A model generated the notes under the pieces. That model was not told where the DNA came from. It saw only the letters and a program-made list of their open reading frames with translations, and made no database searches. Shown piece after piece: positions 1 through 7,395 of a stretch of 64,000 bases of DNA. A program made the position numbers and the translations under genes. How positions within the stretch are numbered: the stretch's first letter is position 1; every line of letters starts with the position of its first letter. Source of the DNA: Rhodoligotrophos defluvii (GTDB lineage Bacteria; Pseudomonadota; Alphaproteobacteria; Rhizobiales; Im1); contig NZ_SZZM01000001.1 of assembly GCF_005281615.1 (NCBI RefSeq), positions 310,272 through 374,271 on the forward strand. Direction: 5' to 3'.

Positions 1-704
1 AACAGGACGGGCTGGCCGCCGATAAGGGCAATATTGGCGAGGTGCAGATCGCCATGGCAGCGGCGGACGAAGCCGCGTTCGGCGCGCATGTCGAGGCTGC
101 GTGCCGCGGCTGCGCGCGCGCGCTCCAAATGATCGGCGAAGCGCTGGCGCAACGGAACGGGGATCAGGTCAGGTGCGGCGGCAAAGGCCTGGCCGACCTG
201 CCGCGCCACCCGGGCGGCCCGCTCGGCACCGCGCCTGGTGGCGTGGACGGGCGCAGCCTCGTGGGACCGGAACACCACATGCGCAAGCTTCGCGACAAGA
301 GAAGGTGCCAGGCCGTGTCGTGCGGCGTAGTTCGCGAGCAGGTGCTCCTGAGCGAAGCGCCGCATGTGCAGAGCCCATTCGACGACCTCGCCCCGGCCCC
401 CGATACGAAGGCGACCGTCGGCCCGGCGGGTGATCGGCACCACGTCCCGGTAAATCTGAGGTGCCTGCGGCCGGTTCAGCTGCAATTCGTGCCGCAACAC
501 CTGCTCGCGCCGGGAAAGCGTGGAGAAATCGAGATAGGGCAGCTTGACCGGCCGTTTGAGCTTGTAGGCATCTTCGCCGGCAAGGAATACGACAGCAGCG
601 TGGGTATCGACCCGCTCTACCGGTACGGGGCCATCTCCGTAAGCCTGGGCATTGCCGAGAAAGCCGAGCACTTCGTCGAAGCTCGTGTGCTCAGGGTTCG
701 GCAT
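1..704 (-). CDS. APH/AAA-type kinase-like protein (COG2187 family), 3' end outside window
   Basis: The minus strand is open from an ATG at 704-702 to the window edge, giving the first 234 residues. The start reads MPNPEHTSFDEVLGFL. Around residues 49-62 is a KLKRPVKLPYLDFS segment, and near residue 217 is HGDLHLANI, the catalytic-loop signature of aminoglycoside-phosphotransferase-like kinases. This arrangement is typical of COG2187 proteins, which usually continue into a P-loop kinase domain; that part would lie outside the window. The substrate is unknown for most members and annotation as antibiotic resistance would be unsafe. It is divergent from opgG. Confidence in the coding call and family is good; the function is open. 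Confidence 0.8.
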   Translation of the reverse strand, partial: MPNPEHTSFDEVLGFLGNAQAYGDGPVPVERVDTHAAVVFLAGEDAYKLKRPVKLPYLDFSTLSRREQVLRHELQLNRPQAPQIYRDVVPITRRADGRLRIGGRGEVVEWALHMRRFAQEHLLANYAARHGLAPSLVAKLAHVVFRSHEAAPVHATRRGAERAARVARQVGQAFAAAPDLIPVPLRQRFADHLERARAAAARSLDMRAERGFVRRCHGDLHLANIALIGGQPVL

Positions 705-1050
705 CCGCCCCACTCCCGTGCCGGATTAACACTCGCCAGGAGACAATACTTATCAAATTGAAATTGCGCCATGCGGGCCCGTGGGCCGATGGCCATTTTT
801 GCCGAGATCCGCACATTTTGTCGCGGTGACGGAACTTTTGCCTTGGCCAACCATTGGTGGAGCTGAGGAGGGGTGCGGCTCCCTGGGCGCGTCGTAAAGG
901 TCACTTGCGTTTGCAGGGCGCAATGATAGATCAATGTCAGTGGCCAAGTTCCCGGGCGACAACATAGTTTTAGCGTAAATCAATACTACGCGATGCGAGC
1001 TCCGGCCGCGAGGGCGGACACGTTGCAGTGCGTTAAGTGAGGCGTCAGCA
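705..1050. other. divergent intergenic region, kinase-like gene / opgG
   Basis: This 346-base stretch separates two divergent genes and should hold both promoters. I see no convincing protein in it. A short palindrome, GGCCC-GT-GGGCC, lies at 776-787. The opgG-proximal part (about 955-990) is noticeably more A+T rich than the surroundings, but no clear -35/-10 pair stands out. Confidence 0.5.
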
Positions 1051-2583
1051 ATGGATCGTCGCGAGATCCTTAAACTTATTGGGATTATTGCATTGGCAAG
1101 TGGACCGCTGGCAGCCTCTTCGGCTCGAGCGCAGACCCCGCAAAACGCCGTGCCGGTGGGCGAGCCCAAGCCGTTCTCGCCTGGCGACGTGCGGGACATG
1201 GCACAGGCGCTGGCGGGCGAGCCGTTCAAGCCGCGCGAGGCCGACCTGCCCGAGAATCTCGCCAATCTCACCTACGACCAGTACCGGGATATCAGATTCC
1301 GCCCGGAAGCATCGATCTGGCGCGGGGATGGCCGCGGCTTCGCAGTCGACCTGCAGCATGCCGGCTCGATCTTCAAGACGCCGGTGGACATCTTTCTCGT
1401 CGAGAATGGCGAGGCGCGGCCAGTTCTCTATGACTCCAACCTGTTCACCTTCGGGCCCCGGGTAGCGCCGCCGCCGGAGGGCCTGCAGCTGCCCTATTCC
1501 GGGTTTCGTCTGCGCCATCCCATGAACCGTCCCGACTACATGGACGAGTTCGCCGTGTTTCAGGGGGCGAGCTATTTCCGGGCGGTGGGGCGCGGCCAAC
1601 TGTACGGGCTTTCCGCTCGCGGCCTGGCGCTCAACACGGCCTCGCCCAAGGGCGAGGAATTCCCCTATTTCCGCGCATTCTGGATCGAGCGGCCCGCGCC
1701 CGATGCAAGGGTGATCGTCGCCTATGCTCTGCTTGATTCGCCCAGCACGACGGGTGCTTATCGGTTTACCCTGCGGCCCGGTGACACAACCCTGGTCGAT
1801 GTTGAACTGACGCTGTTCCCGCGAGTTGATCTCGATCACGTCGGCTTTGGCGCCTTGACGAGCATGTTCTTGTTCGATCCGACCAACCGCAACCGCTTCG
1901 ACGACTACCGCCCCGCCGTACACGACAGCCATGGCCTCGCGATCTGGACGGGCAACGGCGAATGGCTGTGGCGGCCGCTAGCCAATCCGGCCTTGCTGCA
2001 GATCAGCGCTTTCGTCGACAGCAATCCGCGGGGCTTCGGCCTTGTCCAGCGCCGGCGCGAGTTCGACTACTACGAGGATACAGAGGCCCATTATGAAAAG
2101 CGGCCGACCTGCTGGGTGGAACCGGTGGGGGACTGGGGCCGCGGCCATGTGGAACTGGTCGAGATTCCGACCGACAAGGAAATCAACGACAATATCGTGG
2201 CCTACTGGCGTCCGGCCCAGCCCGTCCGTGCCAACGATGCCTTCACGCTGATCTACCGGCTGCACTGGGGCAGCGCGATACCGCGCACCGATACGATCGC
2301 GGCGATAGAAGCCACGCGCGCAGGCCTCAATTTCGCCCACGATCGGCGTCTATTTGTCGTCGACATCGTGAAGACGCCAGAGCTCGCCGGCGCTCAGGCC
2401 GAAGTGAATGCGAGCGGTGGCATCGTCGCAAATGTGGTGGGTCGTGAAAATCCCGATGACCGAACCTACAGGGTAAGCTTCGAGCTGGACACGGCTGATC
2501 GCGACCTCATCGAGCTGCGTCTTCGGATGATGAAGGACGGACGATCGGTCTCGGAGACCTGGCTTTATCGATGGACCAGATGA
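1051..2583 (+). CDS. opgG: periplasmic glucan biosynthesis protein OpgG/OpgD
   Basis: This 510-residue protein belongs to the MdoG/OpgG family, which acts in the periplasm on the backbone of osmoregulated periplasmic glucans, probably in branching or release. The N-terminus MDRREILKL followed by a hydrophobic stretch and ARAQ looks like a twin-arginine signal; the Tat type is more usual for the OpgD paralogue, so the G/D choice rests on position next to opgH. The beta-sandwich glucan-binding region starts near residue 38. Length is normal for the family. The stop overlaps the start of opgH, indicating translational coupling. The family call is firm; exact glucan chemistry is not visible from sequence. 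Confidence 0.93.
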   Translation: MDRREILKLIGIIALASGPLAASSARAQTPQNAVPVGEPKPFSPGDVRDMAQALAGEPFKPREADLPENLANLTYDQYRDIRFRPEASIWRGDGRGFAVDLQHAGSIFKTPVDIFLVENGEARPVLYDSNLFTFGPRVAPPPEGLQLPYSGFRLRHPMNRPDYMDEFAVFQGASYFRAVGRGQLYGLSARGLALNTASPKGEEFPYFRAFWIERPAPDARVIVAYALLDSPSTTGAYRFTLRPGDTTLVDVELTLFPRVDLDHVGFGALTSMFLFDPTNRNRFDDYRPAVHDSHGLAIWTGNGEWLWRPLANPALLQISAFVDSNPRGFGLVQRRREFDYYEDTEAHYEKRPTCWVEPVGDWGRGHVELVEIPTDKEINDNIVAYWRPAQPVRANDAFTLIYRLHWGSAIPRTDTIAAIEATRAGLNFAHDRRLFVVDIVKTPELAGAQAEVNASGGIVANVVGRENPDDRTYRVSFELDTADRDLIELRLRMMKDGRSVSETWLYRWTR

Positions 2584-4433
2584 CAAGCAACGCTGCCGCT
2601 ATCGCGGGCGGCCTGGACTATCTCGACGATCCACTTGTGCCGCCCGAGCGGCCCCTGCTGATGCCGGTGCAGTCGAGCACCCGATCGAGCCGGCGCATGG
2701 GCCGTGCGCGTCCTCGACCGGACACGGGCACACTCGTATCGCGCCTATTCGTGGCCACCACCACCTTCGCGCTCACCGCCATCGCCACCTACGAGATGAT
2801 CAATGTGGTGGCCGTTACGGAAGTGAGCTGGCTGCAGGGCGTGTTTGCCGCCCTGTTCGCGGTGACGTTCCTATGGATCGCGCTGCCCTGCGCCAGCGCG
2901 ATGCTGGGCTTCCTCCATCTCGTGCGCAAGAGCGGCCGCGAGCCGCCGCAGCTGTCCCCAGGACCGTTGGGCCGCAATGTCCTCGTCATGCCGGTCTACA
3001 ACGAGGATCCGACCCGCACGTGCCTTGCCCTGGAAGCCATGGGGCGTGATCTCGACGCCAACGGCGCCGCGGACAATTTCGAGATCTTCATCCTCAGCGA
3101 TACCCGAGACGAGGCGATTGCCCGGCAAGAGGAGATCGCCATCCGCAACTTGCGGCGCGCGCTTGGTCCGGATCTTACGGTCTATTACCGGCGCCGTGCC
3201 CTGAACACGGGCCGCAAGGCCGGGAACATCGCCGATTTCGTGCGGCGCTGGGGCGGACGCTACGACCACATGGTGGTGCTGGATGCCGACAGCATGATGA
3301 GCGCTGAGACGCTGATCTATCTGGCGCGGGCCATGGCGCTCGACCCGCGCGCCGGCATCATTCAGACCGTGCCCATGCTGGCGGGCCGCAGCACCCTGTT
3401 CGCCAGAATGCAGCAGTTCGCAACCCGGATCTACGGCCCGATCATCGCCGAAGGTCTGGCCGCCTGGCACGGACGGGAGAGCAATTTCTGGGGCCACAAC
3501 GCGATCATCCGAACCCGCGCCTTCGCTCAAAGCGCAGGACTGCCGGAACTGTCCGGACGCAAGCCGTTCGGGGGCCATATCATGAGCCACGATTTCGTGG
3601 AGGCGGCCCTCATGGTGCGGGCCGGCTGGTCGGTCTACATGGTGCCGGAGCTCAAGGGCTCGTATGAGGAATGTCCGCCTTCGCTGATCGACCTGGCCGG
3701 GCGCGACCGGCGCTGGGCACAGGGAAACCTGCAGCACATCAAGGTGATCGGTGCCAAGAAGCTGGCCCTCATGAGCCGCATCCACCTCCTGGTGGGCATC
3801 ATGTCGTATCTGGCGTCGCCCTTGTGGCTGGCCATGATCGCCATCGGACTGGCGCTGGCCACCCAAGCGCATTTCACCCACCCCGACTACTTCCCGGAAG
3901 GCTTCAACCTGTTCCCGCGCTGGCCGGTGTTCGACAGCGAGCGGGCGCTGCAGCTGTTCACCTTCACCATGGGCGTGCTGCTGCTGCCGAAGGTGCTGGG
4001 CGTGCTCGCAGCATTGCTGAACCCGGCGGAGCGGCAGGCGTGCGGCGGCGGGCTGGCGGTGGTGCTCGGCATGGTGGCCGAAACGCTGCTTTCGGCACTC
4101 ATCGCTCCGGTGATGATGCTGCTGCAGACCCGCTGGGTGATGGAAATCGTCATGGGACGCGACAGCGGCTGGAACGCGCAGCGGCGGGATGACGGGTCCC
4201 TGCCCTTCTCCACCATTTTCGGCAATCACTACGGGCAGATGCTGTTCGGCGCTGTCATGGCGGCGGCGGCCTATACCGTGTCGGTGGACACCTTTCTCTG
4301 GCTGTCGCCGGTTACCATCGGCCTCGTACTGGCACCGCTGCTTTCATGGCTTACGGCGCAAGTCTCCGCCGGCATAGCCTTCCGGCGGGCGCGGCTTTTC
4401 CTCATTCCGGAAGAAGTCCCTGCGCAGGCATAG
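2571..4433 (+). CDS. opgH: glucan glucosyltransferase OpgH
   Basis: This 620-residue inner-membrane GT2 glycosyltransferase polymerises glucose from UDP-glucose into periplasmic glucan backbone. Two membrane segments lie at about 56-80 and 90-117. The cytoplasmic catalytic domain has VMPVYNEDP near 139, DAD at 238-240, the acceptor-side SHDF near 339 and RDRRWAQGN near 378 (the Q/RxxRW position). More membrane helices follow from about 395. It overlaps opgG: translation could start at the ATG at 2571 or at 2580, where ATG and the opgG TGA form an ATGA overlap typical of coupling. It is shorter than the roughly 850-residue E. coli protein, lacking much of the long N-terminal region, as in many alphaproteobacteria. 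Confidence 0.94.
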   Translation: MDQMTSNAAAIAGGLDYLDDPLVPPERPLLMPVQSSTRSSRRMGRARPRPDTGTLVSRLFVATTTFALTAIATYEMINVVAVTEVSWLQGVFAALFAVTFLWIALPCASAMLGFLHLVRKSGREPPQLSPGPLGRNVLVMPVYNEDPTRTCLALEAMGRDLDANGAADNFEIFILSDTRDEAIARQEEIAIRNLRRALGPDLTVYYRRRALNTGRKAGNIADFVRRWGGRYDHMVVLDADSMMSAETLIYLARAMALDPRAGIIQTVPMLAGRSTLFARMQQFATRIYGPIIAEGLAAWHGRESNFWGHNAIIRTRAFAQSAGLPELSGRKPFGGHIMSHDFVEAALMVRAGWSVYMVPELKGSYEECPPSLIDLAGRDRRWAQGNLQHIKVIGAKKLALMSRIHLLVGIMSYLASPLWLAMIAIGLALATQAHFTHPDYFPEGFNLFPRWPVFDSERALQLFTFTMGVLLLPKVLGVLAALLNPAERQACGGGLAVVLGMVAETLLSALIAPVMMLLQTRWVMEIVMGRDSGWNAQRRDDGSLPFSTIFGNHYGQMLFGAVMAAAAYTVSVDTFLWLSPVTIGLVLAPLLSWLTAQVSAGIAFRRARLFLIPEEVPAQA

Positions 4434-4509
4434 AGTTCCCGCTCATCAGCAGATCACGCTCTCTTCACTTTCCGGGCAAATCTTGCAAACATCTCTTCTC
4501 AGCCTGGAT

Positions 4510-4525
4510 CAGCTATGATTAGCTG
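4510..4525. promoter_or_regulatory. short palindrome upstream of the 80-residue gene
   Basis: CAGCTA-TGAT-TAGCTG is a perfect 6-base inverted repeat 26 bases before the next start codon. It may be an operator or a weak RNA hairpin. Nothing else supports a role. Confidence 0.25.
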
Positions 4526-4551
4526 AAGGCTTCGTCAGCGGAGGCGAGCCC

Positions 4552-4794
4552 ATGACCAGGTTTACGGGCGTCACGAATAGTCAGCCGGCGAAGGTCTTCT
4601 TCTACCGAATCAGTCTTGCTGGATTCTACGGACTCCATCACGAGAAATACGGAACCGTGCTGGAGGCCTGCGACGCGGCCTTGAGCGCAATGGCAGACGA
4701 TGCGCAGATCGCCGCCAAGGTCTGGGTCGAGGGCGCCCGGATGTTCGAGCAGGAAGAGATCCCGGAGCTGCGCAGGGTCGTCCGGAACGATTGA
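4552..4794 (+). CDS. small conserved-looking hypothetical protein
   Basis: An 80-residue protein with an ATG preceded by GGAGG about eight bases upstream (4537-4541). The sequence has an aromatic, basic N-terminal half (KVFFYRISLAGFYGLHHEKY) and an acidic, helical C-terminal half ending EIPELRRVVRND. There is no signal peptide, membrane segment or cysteine. I do not recognise the family. A competing reading frame on the opposite strand has a poorer start and less protein-like composition. It lies between opgH and a secreted protein gene, co-directional with both, but the 187-base downstream gap suggests separate transcription. Confidence 0.55.
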   Translation: MTRFTGVTNSQPAKVFFYRISLAGFYGLHHEKYGTVLEACDAALSAMADDAQIAAKVWVEGARMFEQEEIPELRRVVRND

Positions 4795-4981
4795 AGCTGC
4801 CCGTCCAAGCGTCAGTTTCCCCCATTCAGACCTTCGGTGAAGCCGCTTCGGTTCCACTGCCCTGTGTCCACCCGACAGGCCATCGAAAACAATCGACATT
4901 GCCGCCCGACTTCATCGGAACCAACGTTTCGGCCTTGGATTGGACTCGCAATTCGCCCACTCCAGCCACGGAGAAGACGCA

Positions 4982-5662
4982 ATGAGGATACGTACCGGAC
5001 TGACGCTCCTCGGTGCGGTCGCTACGGCCGCTATGCTGACAGCCGGCCAGCCCCAGGCGCAGACAGATCAGCAGCAAGCCCTGTCCGAGCAGGACGTAAG
5101 GACTTTTCTCGCGAAGGTCGAGCAAGAGGCAACGCAAGCCATGACATCGGGCGAGTACGGACGCCTCATGGATTGGACGCGCAACAATTTGGCCGACGAG
5201 GCGACTTTCTCGGCCAATACGGAGGTCTATGTCGGCGATCAGCGCAAGAGCTTCTCTGCCGTCACGCTCGAGAAGAAGGACATGCTGCGGCTTGGCAACG
5301 TGATGGTCGCGATCATTTCGGGCATGTCAGGCAAGGCGGGCAAGGCGGTCGAGGATTATTCGTTGGAGATCGCCGTGGCTGACGTCACGCCCGTGGGTCC
5401 GAATGCTGCGATGGTCGCGACGCGGATCACCGAGAGCGGCACTCTCAAGCTGTCAGCCGAAGGAAAATCAGCCGCGGCAGGCGAGCAAGGCGGAGACGGT
5501 CAGGGGGGCCAAACGCAGCAACAGGACGGGCAGCAGGCGAATGCGCGTGCCGTGGAACTCGAGGCCACCGCCGATTGCAAACATCTCATTCGCCGAGACG
5601 CTACCGGTGACCGGATGGTGATCGGCATAACCACCTGCAACACCCGCATGCAGCTCGGGTAA
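4982..5662 (+). CDS. secreted protein of unknown function, upstream of sorAB
   Basis: A 226-residue protein starting at ATG 4982, preceded by GGAGAAGACGCA; an upstream in-frame ATG at 4940 would bury the signal peptide. Residues 1-26 form a Sec signal ending GQPQAQ. The mature part has an amphipathic helix (about 33-70), then alternating strands that resemble an NTF2/SnoaL-type small alpha+beta domain, though I cannot confirm this. A Gln/Gly-rich linker covers about 161-188. C199 and C219 near the C-terminus could form a disulfide in the periplasm. Co-directional placement 78 bases before sorA suggests a possible link to the sulfite dehydrogenase, but no function is assigned. Confidence 0.7.
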   Translation: MRIRTGLTLLGAVATAAMLTAGQPQAQTDQQQALSEQDVRTFLAKVEQEATQAMTSGEYGRLMDWTRNNLADEATFSANTEVYVGDQRKSFSAVTLEKKDMLRLGNVMVAIISGMSGKAGKAVEDYSLEIAVADVTPVGPNAAMVATRITESGTLKLSAEGKSAAAGEQGGDGQGGQTQQQDGQQANARAVELEATADCKHLIRRDATGDRMVIGITTCNTRMQLG

Positions 5663-5740
5663 GGCAGCGGCGCACAAGCGCACATGTCTCGCATGACGCG
5701 CCGGCCAACAACAGGTCGAGAACGAAAAGGAGGATACGCC

Positions 5741-6961
5741 ATGGTCGTGGCAGGACGCATCCATCGCCGGCATTTCATCATAGGCGCGGCGGGCACTGCC
5801 GGCGCGGTCGTTGCGATCGGAGCCAACGGCGTTGACGCGCCCGCTCTTGCTCAGCAAACGACTGAGCCGCAGAACGGCAAGGCGCTGCCGGAGGTGGTGA
5901 GCTGGAAAGATCCCGACGCGGTGATCGTCCACACGGAGCTGACCGTCGAAACCAAGCGCGACAAGATCGGCACCAGCGGCATCACCCCCAGCACCGAACT
6001 CTACTTGCGCAACAACCTGCCCTCGCCCAGCGAGGAGGCGGTGGCGAACCGGGACAGCTGGGAAGTCTCGTTCGAAGGCGTTCAGAATGAGCGCACCATG
6101 ACCGTGGGCGATCTCAAACGGCTGGGCATCGAGACGGTTGCGGCCGTGCTGCAGTGCTCGGGGAACGGCCGGGCGCTGTTCGATCACGAGGCGAGCGGCA
6201 CCCAGTGGTCAACCGGCGCCGCAGGCAACCTCATCTGGAGCGGCGTACCGGTCCGCACAGTGGTCGAGGCGCTTGGCGGCGTGGCGGCAGGCCGCGCGTT
6301 CATGACCAGCACCGGCGGGGAAAGCCTGCCTGAAGGCATCGATCCGCAGACGGTGATCGTGGAGCGCTCCATTCCTGCCGACATTGCCATGGAGCGTGCA
6401 ATTTTAGCCTGGGAAATGAATGGCCAACCGGTGCCATTGGCTCATGGCGGTCCCTTGCGCGTGGTCATCCCGGGCTTCTACGGCATCAACAACGTGAAAT
6501 ACGTGAAGAAGGTCGCCTTCACGGAAACAGAATCCGACGCGGCGATCCAGCGGACCGGCTATCGGGTGCGTCCGGTCGGTGTGAGTGGTGCGCCGGATCA
6601 GCCGTCCATGTGGGAGATGAAGGTCAAGTCATGGGTCACCCATCCCCTCGTCGACCAGCAAAGCGGCCGCATCCAGATCTTCGGCGTCGCCTTCGGCGGC
6701 AACAGCGCGGTGCAGCGGGTGGAGGTCTCGACCGATGGCGGACAGAGCTGGCGAGAGGCCAATTTCGTGGGGCCGGATCTCGGCAGCTATGCTTGGAGGC
6801 CGTTTGTGCTGCCGGTCGACCTCTCACCCGGAACCTACACGATCACAAGCCGTGCGACCGATGCGAGCGGTAACGTGCAGGAGGAGGTCACCGAGCCGAA
6901 CCACCGAGGGTATGACTATAGCGGCTGGCGCAGGCTCGCTGTCGACGTGACGGTGACTTGA
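5741..6961 (+). CDS. sorA: sulfite dehydrogenase molybdopterin subunit SorA (sulfite oxidase family)
   Basis: A 406-residue periplasmic molybdoenzyme predicted to oxidise sulfite to sulfate. The ATG at 5741 follows a strong AAGGAGG site. The N-terminus has a twin-arginine signal, RIHRRHFIIGAAGTAG, so the protein folds in the cytoplasm with its cofactor before export. The Mo-ligand cysteine is C139 in VLQCSGNGR. The oxidoreductase molybdopterin-binding domain covers about 60-280 and the Mo-co dimerisation domain, an Ig-like fold, about 300-400. The next gene encodes a c-type cytochrome, matching SorAB, where SorB takes the electrons. A SoxC role is less likely because no other sox genes are present. 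Confidence 0.88.
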   Translation: MVVAGRIHRRHFIIGAAGTAGAVVAIGANGVDAPALAQQTTEPQNGKALPEVVSWKDPDAVIVHTELTVETKRDKIGTSGITPSTELYLRNNLPSPSEEAVANRDSWEVSFEGVQNERTMTVGDLKRLGIETVAAVLQCSGNGRALFDHEASGTQWSTGAAGNLIWSGVPVRTVVEALGGVAAGRAFMTSTGGESLPEGIDPQTVIVERSIPADIAMERAILAWEMNGQPVPLAHGGPLRVVIPGFYGINNVKYVKKVAFTETESDAAIQRTGYRVRPVGVSGAPDQPSMWEMKVKSWVTHPLVDQQSGRIQIFGVAFGGNSAVQRVEVSTDGGQSWREANFVGPDLGSYAWRPFVLPVDLSPGTYTITSRATDASGNVQEEVTEPNHRGYDYSGWRRLAVDVTVT

Positions 6962-6963
6962 GG

Positions 6964-6984
6964 TGCCCGGATCCAATCCGGGCA
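6964..6984 (+). promoter_or_regulatory. intercistronic hairpin between sorA and sorB
   Basis: TGCCCGGAT-CCA-ATCCGGGCA is a perfect 9-bp stem with a 3-base loop, starting two bases after the sorA stop. There is no U-tract, so it is more likely an mRNA-stabilising or attenuating element than a full terminator. Confidence 0.5.
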
Positions 6985-7014
6985 GGCTTCCGAAGGCATG
7001 GTGAAGGGACTGGC

Positions 7015-7377
7015 ATGCCGCACGCTATCGGCATTCGGCTTGGGATGAGTTGTGGCTCGGGGCTGGCCATTCTCCTCGTGCTGGGGGCGCTGGCCGGCGT
7101 TGCGCAGGAGGCGGGAACCACCGCCGGGCAAGAGGGCCGCGAGATCTTCACACAGGCGCAGCCGGCCTGTGCGATCTGCCATACCCTGGCCGACGCGGGT
7201 GCCTCGGGCAAGATCGGTCCCAACCTCGACACTCTCGAGCCAACGGAAGAGCGGGTGCGGCTTGCGGTCAGGGGCGGGGCCGACGGCATGCCGGCCTATA
7301 GGGACATTCTGAGCGAAGAAGAGATTGCGACCGTGGCCGAATATGTGGCGACGGTCAGCAGGGAGGGCGGCGGGTAG
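7015..7377 (+). CDS. sorB: c-type cytochrome subunit SorB
   Basis: A 120-residue monohaem cytochrome c. An N-terminal hydrophobic segment (about 13-30) serves as signal peptide or anchor. The haem site is C52-A-I-C55-H56 and the distal methionine is M92 in DGMPAY. It follows sorA by 53 bases and is the expected electron acceptor of the sulfite dehydrogenase, passing electrons on to the respiratory chain. An in-frame upstream start at 6958 overlapping the sorA stop is possible but would place a charged stretch before the signal. Confidence 0.88.
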   Translation: MPHAIGIRLGMSCGSGLAILLVLGALAGVAQEAGTTAGQEGREIFTQAQPACAICHTLADAGASGKIGPNLDTLEPTEERVRLAVRGGADGMPAYRDILSEEEIATVAEYVATVSREGGG

Positions 7378-7395
7378 ACCGCGGGTCTATCTGCC

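Noticed and set aside
42-761. A 239-codon plus-strand frame at the window start.
   Set aside because: It is the shadow of the minus-strand kinase-like gene, which has the HGDLHLANI motif and a protein-like composition.
4519-4899. A 126-codon minus-strand frame opposite the 80-residue gene.
   Set aside because: It has no good ribosome-binding site and less protein-like composition than the plus-strand gene with GGAGG.
4791-4985. A 64-codon frame between the two small genes upstream of sorAB.
   Set aside because: Composition is random and it has no ribosome-binding site.
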